Assembly: GCA_003140075.1 (NCBI GenBank)
Contig: PLIO01000161.1
Coordinates: forward strand, 1 to 32,026
DNA from: Acidobacteriaceae bacterium
GTDB lineage: Bacteria; Acidobacteriota; Terriglobia; Terriglobales; Acidobacteriaceae
Length of the DNA: 32,026 nucleotides
Reading direction: 5' to 3'
This document shows, piece after piece, positions 22,462-29,841 of the stretch. The position numbers were made by a program, and so were the translations under genes. The notes below the pieces were generated by a model. That model was not told the origin of the DNA. It saw nothing but the letters and a program-made list of their open reading frames with translations, and ran no database searches. The first letter of the stretch is position 1. Each line of letters begins with the position of its first letter.

Positions 22462-22680
22462 ATGGGTTACGCGGAGGTTTCCGACGACACGCTGACCATC
22501 CACAGCGAACGCGCGAGCGCGATGCGCTTTCGAATGATTCTTGCGAGCCGGGAGCTTTCTATGATTCGGCGGGCCGGTATCGCAACTTATATCTATACGA
22601 ACGATGCTGACCAGAGCTTCGTGTACGACGTAAAGGCGGGGCAGATCGTGACGCAGCAAGCGACACAGGCACACAACTAG
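22462..22680 (+). CDS. Small hypothetical protein, operon partner of the preceding gene
   Basis: From the ATG at 22462, with GGGGAGG five bases upstream, the product is 72 residues with no signal peptide. It carries the segment SERASAMRFRMILASRELS and the compact strand motif TYIYTNDADQSFVYDVK. The latter looks like the C-terminal domain of larger exported proteins, so this could be the separated C-terminal part of an ancestral fusion with the gene at 22038. A longer frame from 22423 lacks a ribosome-binding site. Function unknown. Confidence 0.65.
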   Translation: MGYAEVSDDTLTIHSERASAMRFRMILASRELSMIRRAGIATYIYTNDADQSFVYDVKAGQIVTQQATQAHN

Positions 22681-22702
22681 CTCAAACGCTCGCCCCGGGG
22701 AA

Positions 22703-23671
22703 TCACGGAATCAGCAGCAGCTTGCCAGCTACCTTGCGGGCTTCCATGTCGCGGTGCGCCTGCGGCGCGTCTGCCAGCGGATACGTCTTAGCGATCCGCA
22801 GTTTCAGCTTGCCCTCCGCGATCATGCCGAAGAGCGCGCTGGTGCGGGCCAGCAGCTCCGCGCGGGTCGCGGTGAAATGCGCGAGCGTGGTGCGCGCCAT
22901 ATAGAGCGACCCTTTCTCTGACAACCTCGCCGGATCCACCGGCAGCACCGGACCGCTCGACATGCCGTAAAGCACCAGCATCCCGCGCAATCGCATCACG
23001 TTCAGATTCTTCTCGAAGGTTGCTTTGCCCACGCCGTCGTACACCACTTCGACGCCCTTGCCGTCTGTCAGACGCTTCACTTCGGTTTCAAAATCATGCT
23101 TGGTGAAGACGATCAACTCGTCCGCGCCGGCCTCGCGCGCCAGTTGGGCCTTTTCATCGCCCGAAACCGTGCCAATCACCCGCGCACCGATCGCGTGCGC
23201 CATCTGCACCAGCAGGAGCCCGACTCCGCCTGCCGCGGCGTGAACCAGAGCCGTCTCTCCTGCCTTCAGCTTGTGCGCATCGTTTGCCAGGTAATGTGCG
23301 GTCAGGCCGTGCACCATCGAAGCGGCCGCCTGCTCGTCGTTGATCGATGCTGGCACAGGCACCAGATGCTCCTCCGCCGCCACCACGAACTCTGCGTAGG
23401 ACCCCAGCACCCCGCTCCACGCCACACGGTCGCCCACTTTCACCGTTTTGGCCTGGGCGCCAACCGCAACTACAACTCCGGCTCCCTCCTGTCCGGGGAT
23501 GAACGGCAGCGGCGTGCGATATCTGCCATCGCGGAAGTAGCCATCAATCGAGTTCACCCCCGCGACCGCGACCTTCACTACTGCTTCGGCAGGTTTCGCC
23601 TGAGGAACTGGAACGTCCTGCAGTTCCATTACCTCCGGCCCGCCCGTGTGGTGCACGCGGATCGCTTTCAT
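22703..23671 (-). CDS. Quinone oxidoreductase-like MDR protein, copy 1
   Basis: The 322-residue zinc-free medium-chain dehydrogenase/reductase of the QOR type has an N-terminal GroES-like catalytic domain (GVNSIDGYFRDGRY, PGQEGAGVVVAVG) and a Rossmann domain with the NADPH motif AAAGGVGLLLVQMA. It lacks the structural and catalytic zinc cysteines. QOR enzymes reduce quinones or other alpha,beta-unsaturated carbonyls with NADPH. The next gene encodes a paralog of identical length, a tandem duplication on the same strand. Confidence 0.92.
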   Translation of the reverse strand: MKAIRVHHTGGPEVMELQDVPVPQAKPAEAVVKVAVAGVNSIDGYFRDGRYRTPLPFIPGQEGAGVVVAVGAQAKTVKVGDRVAWSGVLGSYAEFVVAAEEHLVPVPASINDEQAAASMVHGLTAHYLANDAHKLKAGETALVHAAAGGVGLLLVQMAHAIGARVIGTVSGDEKAQLAREAGADELIVFTKHDFETEVKRLTDGKGVEVVYDGVGKATFEKNLNVMRLRGMLVLYGMSSGPVLPVDPARLSEKGSLYMARTTLAHFTATRAELLARTSALFGMIAEGKLKLRIAKTYPLADAPQAHRDMEARKVAGKLLLIP

Positions 23672-23679
23672 AGTTTTCC

Positions 23680-23779
23680 TTGTAGCGCCGCCGTCCCGGC
23701 GGCTTCCCGCAGCGGGGAAGCATTGGCACCGTACGGGTAGACTCGCGATGATATAGCCGGCAAGATGCCGGCGCTACAA
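23680..23779. repeat. Inverted-repeat element between the two oxidoreductase genes
   Basis: TTGTAGCGCCG (23680-23690) and CGGCGCTACAA (23769-23779) are perfect 11-bp inverted termini. Just inside each arm is its own small hairpin: GCCGCCG-tcc-CGGCGGC on the left and GCCGGC-aagat-GCCGGC on the right. The whole 100-base unit nearly fills the 109-base gap, has no gene, and looks like a REP/BIME-type mobile repeat. Confidence 0.75.
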
Positions 23780-23780
23780 C

Positions 23781-24749
23781 TTACGGTATCAGCAGCAGCT
23801 TTCCGGTGGTCTTCCGTCCTTCCAAATCGCGATGCGCCTGCTGCGCCTCGGCCAGGGGATAAGTATGTCCGATGCGGAGCTTGAGCTTTCCGGCAGCCAT
23901 CATGCCAAACACCGCGCCCGACCGTGCCAGCAACTCCTCCCGCGTGGCGATGTAATTCCCCAGCGAGGGCCTGGTCAGAAACAGCGATCCCTTTTGCGTC
24001 AGGACGATGGGATCAAACGGCGGTACCGCGCCGCTCGATCCGCCGAACAGCACCATCATTCCTCGAGGCCGCAAAATGTTCAGCCCTTTCTCGAATGTTG
24101 TCTTGCCGACCGAGTCGTAGACCACATCCACGCCTTTGCCGCCGGTCAGTTTCTTCGCTTCAGCTTCGAAATCGGCTTGCGTATAGAGGATCACGTCATC
24201 CGCGCCCGCCTCGCGCGCCAGCTTCGCCTTTTCCTCGGTCGAGACCGTCGCAATCACACGCGCTCCAAGGTTGTGCGCCATCTGCACCAGGATCAGTCCC
24301 ACGCCGCCGGCCGCGGCATGAACCAGCGCAGTCTCTCCGCGCTTAAGAGGATGGGTATCGTGCGACAGATAATGCGCGGTCATCCCCTGTAACATCGCAG
24401 ACGCAGCCTGCTGGTCGCTAATGCCCTGTGGAACCGGCACCAAGCGGTCCGCGGGCTGAGCCGCGTATTCCGCATACGAACTCAGCAGCCCGCTCCAGGC
24501 TACGCGATCTCCCACCTTGACTGACTTTACGTCAGCTCCTACGGCGGTCACCACACCCGCGCCTTCCTGTCCCAACACAAACGGCAGCGGCGCTTTGTAG
24601 CGCCCCTCACGGTGGTAGACGTCGATAAAGTTCACGCCCGAGGCAGCCAGTTTGACCACTGCCTCATTCGGCTTCGGCTGCGGCACCGGCAACTCCACCA
24701 CTTCCATCGCTTCCGGTCCGCCGACTTGTTTGACTTGAATGGCTTTCAT
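23781..24749 (-). CDS. Quinone oxidoreductase-like MDR protein, copy 2
   Basis: The 322-residue paralog of the gene at 22703 matches it along the whole length without gaps of note (GVNFIDVYHREGRY, GQEGAGVVTAVGA, AAAGGVGLILVQMA). Substitutions at the substrate-pocket side (YFRDG to YHREG) may give different substrate preferences. Both genes are minus strand; this one lies upstream, so it is transcribed first if they share a promoter, although the repeat element between them could uncouple the pair. Confidence 0.92.
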   Translation of the reverse strand: MKAIQVKQVGGPEAMEVVELPVPQPKPNEAVVKLAASGVNFIDVYHREGRYKAPLPFVLGQEGAGVVTAVGADVKSVKVGDRVAWSGLLSSYAEYAAQPADRLVPVPQGISDQQAASAMLQGMTAHYLSHDTHPLKRGETALVHAAAGGVGLILVQMAHNLGARVIATVSTEEKAKLAREAGADDVILYTQADFEAEAKKLTGGKGVDVVYDSVGKTTFEKGLNILRPRGMMVLFGGSSGAVPPFDPIVLTQKGSLFLTRPSLGNYIATREELLARSGAVFGMMAAGKLKLRIGHTYPLAEAQQAHRDLEGRKTTGKLLLIP

Positions 24750-24805
24750 GGCAAGTTGGATTCTTCTTTCTAAAGAAAAGATTCCGGATGGGCGAATCGA
24801 GTTCT

Positions 24806-24939
24806 CCAGTTCTCAGTTCTCAGAAAAGCAAACCGTCCGGGCGCGCGTGGTTAACATTACTGGGGCAAATAAACGCGCAGGGACGGGGCGGTTGATTTTA
24901 CTGAGAACTGAGAACTGGGAACTGAGTACTGAGAACTGT
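24806..24939. repeat. Inverted heptad arrays upstream of the DUF6526-like gene
   Basis: CCAGTTCTCAGTTCTCAG (24806-24823) is the exact reverse complement of 24901-24918. From 24900 the right arm continues as heptads actgaga, actgaga, actggga, actgagt, actgaga. The arms are separated by 77 bases. The design (7-base period, inverted pair) matches the hscB-hscA element although the heptamer sequence differs. Confidence 0.75.
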
Positions 24940-24982
24940 TCCTCTGTTACACTGTCCCGTCCGCGCCAGGAGCCTCTTCGTC

Positions 24983-25420
24983 ATGGCCGAAAAGATACCG
25001 CAAACTTTCGCCAACCACACCCGCTGGGATCCGTTGTATCACTTCTTCGCGTTGCCGGTCTTTCTCCTCTTGCCGCTCGCCGCCGCAGTCCACTTCATCT
25101 GGCGTCCCAGCCTTCACTTGGGATTGATCTTCCTGATCGCGGTGGCTGCGGCAATCGCGGTCTTGCGAATTCGCACGTACTCGCTCAAAGTGCAGGACCG
25201 GGTGATTCGCCTGGAAGAACGCCTGCGCCTGACTGCGCTTTTATCTGAGCCCTTGCGCTCGCGCATTCCGGAATTGACGGAGGGACAACTGCTCGCGCTG
25301 CGCTTTGCCTCGGATGCGGAGCTGCCCAAGTTGGCCGAGCGCGCACTTTCCGAAAAGCTGTCGCGGGCGGATATCAAGAAGGCGATCCAGACCTGGCGTC
25401 CAGACTACTGGCGCGTCTGA
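24983..25420 (+). CDS. DUF6526-like two-helix membrane protein
   Basis: The 145-residue protein starts NHTRWDPLYHFFALPV after a short lead (residues 11-26), has two transmembrane segments (about 22-40 and 44-60), a coiled stretch (SLKVQDRVIRLEERLRLTALL) and a C-terminal LTEGQLLALRFASDAELPKLAERAL segment. This order fits the family I recall as DUF6526, common in Acidobacteriota and Bacteroidota and of unknown function. GGAG lies ten bases before the ATG. The family name is from memory and should be treated as provisional. Confidence 0.75.
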   Translation: MAEKIPQTFANHTRWDPLYHFFALPVFLLLPLAAAVHFIWRPSLHLGLIFLIAVAAAIAVLRIRTYSLKVQDRVIRLEERLRLTALLSEPLRSRIPELTEGQLLALRFASDAELPKLAERALSEKLSRADIKKAIQTWRPDYWRV

Positions 25421-25572
25421 CCGATCTTGTCGAACGGCGGACTGGGAGTCTGAAGCCAAGCGGCTGGGGCCGATCGATCACTGGCAAACCGCTCCCCGGC
25501 TGTCTGAATAGTCAGGTTTAGGTAACCAGACGGCTTGGTGCCGAAGGTAACGGTGGCGGGTCCTTTTCGGCG

Positions 25573-25601
25573 TTGACCCGAGGGCGACCGCGGGGTACGA
25601 T
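25573..25601 (+). promoter_or_regulatory. Promoter of the lytic transglycosylase gene
   Basis: TTGACC (25573-25578), 17 bases, TACGAT (25596-25601). A second -10-like TAGAAT lies at about 25608. Confidence 0.5.
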
Positions 25602-25660
25602 TTTTGATAGAATTCACCCGGCATTCATCTTAGGGAGCAATCCGTATCTCGTTGAGAAAT

Positions 25661-27682
25661 ATGCGAGTTGCAAAACTCCAGGTTCGGATCACGGTGCGGA
25701 TCGCGCTGCTGGCCGTCACGGCCGTTGCTGGTACTTCGTGCCAGACAGCCCAGAAGCCGGTTTCGTTGCTGCCTGCGAGAACTGCTCCATCTTTAACAGC
25801 TGGCACATCCCCAGCTTCGGCGTCTGCGCCGCAGCGTGCTCCGGCGAGTGCGCCACAAGCCGCCGCTCCCGATCAATCGCAGGTCCGAGCTCAAGCTCCA
25901 GAGGCCAAACCAGAACCTCCATCCCCCGCACCTGCTCCCGACTTGGTCGGCGACCTCGTCGCCAGGGTGGAAAAGGACTATCAGGCGGGATTAGACGCCT
26001 ACCAGGCAGGCCAGACTGACACCGCCAAACAGGATTTCGACAGCGCCTTTAATGCATTGCTCGAAAGCAACCTTGATATCCGCTCCGACGGCCGTCTCGA
26101 GAAAGAGTTCGATCGCATCGTGGAGGGCGTCAATCACCTCGATCTGGGTAACTTGGCGTCCGATTCCGAGGCACAGAAGTCCGAACCCGCGCCCATCGAT
26201 GAAACCAACGGCATCACGCCGGCTGCCGATCCCAACGTAAAGGCCAAGGCGCAAGCCGAGATCAAGTCGACTCACTCCGACCTGCCGCTGATGATGACCG
26301 ACCAAGTCGCTGGATATATCAGCTACTTCTCCAATCGTGGACGCGGCAGCTTCGAGCACGCCTTCGCCCGCTCCGGCCGCTACCACGACATGATGGTTAA
26401 GATCCTGAAAGAGGAAGGCGTTCCGCAGGATCTGATCTACCTGGCCCAGGCCGAATCCGGATTCCAGCCGCTGGCGGTTTCTCGCGCAGGCGCTCGTGGT
26501 ATTTGGCAATTCATGGGCAGCCGCGCCCGCGGTTACGGTCTGCAGCGCAGCCTGTGGGTGGATGACCGCCAGGATCCCGAGAAATCGACTCGCGCCGCCG
26601 CCCGTCATCTGAAAGATCTTTATAAACAATTCGGCGACTGGTATCTCGCCATGGCTGCCTATAACTCCGGCCCGGGCACGGTGCAGGCGGCGGTGCGGCG
26701 CACTGGGTACGCCGACTTCTGGGAGCTTTACCGGCGCAACGTTCTCCCCAAGGAGACTCGCAACTACGTTCCCATCATCCTGGCCGTCACTATCGTGACC
26801 AAGAACCTTTCGCAGTATGGGTTTGATGATGTCTCGATGGACGAACCTGCGGCCTTTGACACCGTAACCGTCAACTATCCTGTGGATTTACGCCTCGTAG
26901 CCGATTGCGTGGATGCTACTCCCGCTCAGTTGCAGCAGTTGAATCCCAGCTTGCTGCGTCTGAGCACTCCGAAAGAAGGCGCATTCGACCTTCATCTGCC
27001 TGCCGGAAGCAAAGATCAGTATCAGACTGCCATCGCTGCGATTCCGTCCGGTATGCGCCTGTGGTGGCGCTACCCCAGGGTTCATTCCGGCGACACCTTG
27101 GTTTCGTTGGCGCGTAGCTACCGAACCACTGCGAAGTCCATTGCCGAAGCCAATCATCTCGACGGCGCGGAACTCCAAGCCGATGCCAAAGTAATCGTCC
27201 CGGTCGCGCCCGGCAAGCATCCGCTCAGCGATACAGCCACTTATGCCCGCCGGATTACTCGCTACAAAGTCCGTAAGGGGGACACGGTCCAGACCGTTGC
27301 CGAGAATTTCGGAGTGCCGGCTCAGATGGTCCGCCGCTGGAACGGTCTGCGCGGCGACGGCCTGCGCGGCAGAACAGTCCTGGCCCTGCACCTGCCGGTT
27401 ACGCCCAGCAACGAATCGGCTTCGGCTCCCTCCTCCAAACCAGTCCGGCACGGTAAGGCCGCGCAGACGGAAACCGAGGCCTCGGCGGGCACGGCCGTAA
27501 CCGTAGAGGACGAAGACACCTCAACCCAGGCCAGCCCGGTTCATCACAGGGTGAAGTCCGGCGAAACTCTCTACTCGATCGCCACTACGTACAAGACCAC
27601 AGTGGCTGCCCTGAAGCGCTATAACGGCAACGTGGCCACGCTCCGGCCTGGCATGATCCTGATCGTTCAGCCCAGCCGCTGA
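25661..27682 (+). CDS. Membrane-bound lytic transglycosylase with three LysM domains (MltD-like)
   Basis: The 673-residue exported protein (N-terminal hydrophobic segment; C27 in AGTSC could be a weak lipobox) has a Pro/Ala-rich linker, a helical region, and a GH23 SLT domain with catalytic glutamate E265 (YLAQAESGFQ) and the AYNSGPG motif. Three LysM modules follow (VHSGDTLVSLA, VRKGDTVQTVA, VKSGETLYSIA), which bind peptidoglycan glycan chains. It cleaves the MurNAc-GlcNAc bond with anhydro-ring formation, in wall remodelling. MltD of E. coli has two LysM; three is not unusual. A TTG at 25652 is an alternative start three codons earlier. Confidence 0.93.
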   Translation: MRVAKLQVRITVRIALLAVTAVAGTSCQTAQKPVSLLPARTAPSLTAGTSPASASAPQRAPASAPQAAAPDQSQVRAQAPEAKPEPPSPAPAPDLVGDLVARVEKDYQAGLDAYQAGQTDTAKQDFDSAFNALLESNLDIRSDGRLEKEFDRIVEGVNHLDLGNLASDSEAQKSEPAPIDETNGITPAADPNVKAKAQAEIKSTHSDLPLMMTDQVAGYISYFSNRGRGSFEHAFARSGRYHDMMVKILKEEGVPQDLIYLAQAESGFQPLAVSRAGARGIWQFMGSRARGYGLQRSLWVDDRQDPEKSTRAAARHLKDLYKQFGDWYLAMAAYNSGPGTVQAAVRRTGYADFWELYRRNVLPKETRNYVPIILAVTIVTKNLSQYGFDDVSMDEPAAFDTVTVNYPVDLRLVADCVDATPAQLQQLNPSLLRLSTPKEGAFDLHLPAGSKDQYQTAIAAIPSGMRLWWRYPRVHSGDTLVSLARSYRTTAKSIAEANHLDGAELQADAKVIVPVAPGKHPLSDTATYARRITRYKVRKGDTVQTVAENFGVPAQMVRRWNGLRGDGLRGRTVLALHLPVTPSNESASAPSSKPVRHGKAAQTETEASAGTAVTVEDEDTSTQASPVHHRVKSGETLYSIATTYKTTVAALKRYNGNVATLRPGMILIVQPSR

Positions 27683-27791
27683 TCCCACCGCCGAGCTTCC
27701 ATCGCCAAAACGTAGGGTGTAATCAGAATCTTCTTCCATTCCGCGGCCCCGTGTGATAACAGGATAGTCGGGCCGCATGTGACGACAGCCC

Positions 27792-27822
27792 TTGCAGTCT
27801 GCACCAAACGTCGTGCTATAAT
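27792..27822 (+). promoter_or_regulatory. Extended -10 promoter of the histone-like gene
   Basis: TATAAT (27817-27822) preceded by TG (27814-27815) gives a perfect extended -10; TTGCAG (27792-27797) is a -35 with a long 19-base spacer. The predicted start near 27829 leaves about 100 bases of untranslated leader. Confidence 0.7.
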
Positions 27823-27929
27823 CGCGCGCCGTTCCAGCACAAGTTTCGGGTGGTCTTTTAATTTCTCGTGCCCGGCAACCTTGCGTGGCCTTTATTGCGC
27901 CAGGAGCCAAATTAAGATCAGGAGGAGCA

Positions 27930-28322
27930 ATGACGTTCTACGATCCCACACTCTACGGTCGTGATGATGAAGAAGAATTCGGCGACAGCGGAGCCTACAG
28001 CGAGTCGCTCGAAGAAGATTTCGAAGAGGAGGAAGAGGAAGAGGAAGAAGCCGGCACTCCAGAACCAGCGCTGGGTGAGCCGGTGACGCCTGCTCCGCCG
28101 CCCCCCGCGCCCAAACCCAAACCCGCTGCTCCCGCCGGTGGAGGCGGTAGCCCCAAGAAACCGGTTGCCAAAAAGAAAGCACCCGCGAAGAAACCGGCCG
28201 CCAAGAAGCCGGCGAAGAAGGCCGCCAAGAAAGCTAAGAAACCCGCAAAGAAGGCGGCCAAGAAGCCGGCGAAAAAAGCCAAGAAGCCAGCGAAAAAGAA
28301 AGCCAAGAAAGGCCGGCGGTAG
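27930..28322 (+). CDS. Bipolar protein: acidic N-terminus, histone-H1-like lysine-rich C-terminus
   Basis: The 130-residue protein begins with a conserved-looking head (MTFYDPTLYGRDDEEEFGDS), then a run of glutamates (residues 32-40), a Pro/Ala linker (42-74), and about 55 residues of KKPAKK/AKKPAKK repeats ending KKGRR. The tail is of the type found in bacterial H1-like proteins (for example HctB, AlgP) and should bind DNA or RNA without sequence preference. The acidic head could mask the tail or bind a partner. GGAGG lies four bases before the ATG and a strong extended -10 promoter precedes it. A longer frame from 27885 adds 15 residues without support. A terminator follows. Confidence 0.82.
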   Translation: MTFYDPTLYGRDDEEEFGDSGAYSESLEEDFEEEEEEEEEAGTPEPALGEPVTPAPPPPAPKPKPAAPAGGGGSPKKPVAKKKAPAKKPAAKKPAKKAAKKAKKPAKKAAKKPAKKAKKPAKKKAKKGRR

Positions 28323-28361
28323 GAGCACCCACCCTGGCCCGTTTCTCATGACGCATTGCTA

Positions 28362-28391
28362 AAGCCGCGGCCCTTGGGGCCGCGGTTTCTT
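28362..28391. terminator. Rho-independent terminator after the histone-like gene
   Basis: Stem CCGCGGCCC (28365-28373) and GGGCCGCGG (28377-28385), loop TTG, preceded by AAAG and followed by TTTCTT. It can serve the plus-strand gene and, with AAA on the other side, also the minus-strand gene ending at 28440. Confidence 0.85.
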
Positions 28392-28439
28392 GGTCCCCTC
28401 TCCCGCCACCAGCCCCTGCCGATTGGTAGCTCGTACCTG

Positions 28440-28817
28440 CTACTTCTTACTCTGCACCGCTGCCCGGCACTTCCCATACAACTCCAGTAGATGGGTGGCA
28501 TATTCCTCCGGCTTCGATGCCGAGCCCGTCCCTTGAAACCCAACGCCCGATGAAGTCGTCCGTCCATACCCGGTAGTCATCGCGACAAATTTCATCAAAT
28601 CGAGCGCGATATCCTCATCGCGGCGCGCACTCGCATGCAAACCCGGACCTTCTTCCATGAGTCCTTCTCCTGAACCGGAAATATAAGGAAGCTGTTCCTC
28701 GTCTTCTTCCATGTCTTCCATGACGCCCACTTCCACTCCGCCCACGATGATAGCAGGGTCGACATCGCGCCGTCCGGAGTGTGCAACCTCACACTGTGTC
28801 GACGGTGAACGATTCAT
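28440..28817 (-). CDS. Small acidic hypothetical protein, coupled to HXXEE gene
   Basis: The 125-residue frame from ATG 28817 has an acidic middle (MEDMEEDEEQ, residues 33-42) and a C-terminal region that reads as a conserved small domain: GPGLHASARRDEDIALDLMKF, TTGYGRTTSSGVGFQG, EEYATHLLELYGKCRAAVQ. The start is uncertain: the ATG at 28817 overlaps the upstream stop (TGATG) inside a heptad repeat, while the internal ATG at 28721 begins closer to the conserved part. No named family was recognised. It is probably cytoplasmic. Confidence 0.65.
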   Translation of the reverse strand: MNRSPSTQCEVAHSGRRDVDPAIIVGGVEVGVMEDMEEDEEQLPYISGSGEGLMEEGPGLHASARRDEDIALDLMKFVAMTTGYGRTTSSGVGFQGTGSASKPEEYATHLLELYGKCRAAVQSKK

Positions 28818-28837
28818 CAGTCGGCAGTTGGTAACTG
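28817..28837. repeat. Three-heptad array at the junction of two coupled genes
   Basis: Heptamers tcagtcg, gcagttg and gtaactg (28817-28837). On the minus strand the array encodes the last residues (QLPTAD) and the stop codon of the HXXEE gene, and the next gene starts at its edge, so the repeat appears to have been exapted into coding sequence. Confidence 0.6.
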
Positions 28838-29299
28838 AAAATCTACCCGCGCCGTTCGCCGCAACCGGACCATCAGCCAGACCGAAGCCACAAATAGCAA
28901 CGGAGACGAATAGAACCCGGGTGCCGGACGCGGAAATGTCACCGCTGCCACCGTATGCCCGAGGATGGTTCCGATCGTATGCCCCAGGCCGTTGAGAAAC
29001 ATGATGACCGCATACGCCCACGCCAGCGGCCGCAAGCCGTTCATCCCGCGCGCCGCCACCGGAGCCAGGCAGAAGAGCAGGCCGCATACCAGGATGTGCC
29101 CGATCAGATATTCCCGCAGCTCGATCGTGAGCGCGGGAAACCAGGCCCAGCGCTCATGCAAGATGGTCACAGTTGGGTTATAAACCGCAAGAAAACCGGT
29201 GGAAGCTTCATCCACGATGTGCAGCGCGAAGGCCACGCACAGCGCAAACCACGCACTGCCGAAACCCGACGCGGAGAGTGCGGCAGGAGCTTGCCTCAT
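28817..29299 (-). CDS. HXXEE-domain-like membrane protein
   Basis: The 160-residue protein has four hydrophobic helices and the pattern of the HXXEE family: FALHIVDEASTGF near residues 24-36, IGHILVCGLLFCL mid-protein and NGLGHTIGTILGHTVA in the third helix, with His and Glu lining the membrane. The function of the family is unknown; metal binding in the membrane is a frequent suggestion. Its stop overlaps the downstream start by one base. The last residues come from a heptad repeat. Confidence 0.75.
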   Translation of the reverse strand: MRQAPAALSASGFGSAWFALCVAFALHIVDEASTGFLAVYNPTVTILHERWAWFPALTIELREYLIGHILVCGLLFCLAPVAARGMNGLRPLAWAYAVIMFLNGLGHTIGTILGHTVAAVTFPRPAPGFYSSPLLFVASVWLMVRLRRTARVDFQLPTAD

Positions 29300-29400
29300 G
29301 AAAAACGCCCGTCACCCGAATTCTCAATCACCCCACTGACAATTGGCAATCGAAAACCCGCCCCAGAAGGCGCACTGATGGGCACCGTCAGTCCGCCCGT

Positions 29401-29793
29401 TTACCGTGCCACTTCGCTCATCAGCGCCAGCAGATTCCCCTCGGAGTCGCGAAAGAACGTCATCCACAAGTCGTGCGTCGGCATTTTCGCGATCAAGTGC
29501 GGTTCGTCTTCGAAGCTTACGCCGCTTTCCTTCATTTTTCCGTAAGCCCCTTGAATGTCAGGCACGGCAAAATACAGCACCGAGCTGGGATGATCGAACT
29601 CGGGTTTTTCCGCCCGGTCCAGCATCAGGCGCACTCCGCCGCAATCGAAAAATGCCAGCCCCGGCGGCGCTTTGAAAAGCAGTTTCAAGCCGAGTTTGTC
29701 CTGGTAGAAGGCCGCCGCGCGTTCTACATCTTTGGCGTTAATGGCGATCTGGCCGAGGCGGGTAATTCCAACTCCGGTTGCGGTGGCGCTCAT
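29401..29793 (-). CDS. VOC (glyoxalase/bleomycin-resistance) family protein
   Basis: The 130-residue protein has the paired beta-alpha-beta-beta-beta modules of the vicinal-oxygen-chelate fold: RLGQIAINAKDVERAAAFYQ (first module), FFDCGGVRLML, VLYFAVPDIQGAYGKMKESG and FRDSEGNLLALMSE (last strand, metal-ligand glutamate). The first metal-ligand His position appears to be Gln, seen in some antibiotic-binding or dioxygenase-like members. Start at ATG 29793, with GGAGG eight bases upstream. It is divergent from a MarR gene across a palindromic operator. Confidence 0.87.
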   Translation of the reverse strand: MSATATGVGITRLGQIAINAKDVERAAAFYQDKLGLKLLFKAPPGLAFFDCGGVRLMLDRAEKPEFDHPSSVLYFAVPDIQGAYGKMKESGVSFEDEPHLIAKMPTHDLWMTFFRDSEGNLLALMSEVAR

Positions 29794-29816
29794 GTCCTTG
29801 ACCTCCGAAGCTATAT

Positions 29817-29835
29817 TAGTTAGCATAGCTAACTA
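29817..29835. promoter_or_regulatory. MarR-type palindromic operator
   Basis: TAGTTAGC-ATA-GCTAACTA, perfect 8-bp arms with a 3-base centre, sits between the divergent VOC and MarR genes. A candidate rightward promoter (TTGACC 29798-29803, 17 bases, TAGCAT 29821-29826) places the operator over the -10 box, as for repression. A TATAAT at 29834-29839 is too close to the ATG to serve this gene. Confidence 0.75.
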
Positions 29836-29841
29836 TAATCG

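Noticed and set aside
27885-27929. N-terminal extension of the histone-like protein (start at 27885)
   Set aside because: The ATG at 27930 has GGAGG at four bases; the upstream start has no ribosome-binding site and the added residues look like untranslated leader.
29834-29839. TATAAT as -10 box for the MarR gene
   Set aside because: It ends two bases before the ATG, so a transcript from it would begin inside the coding sequence.
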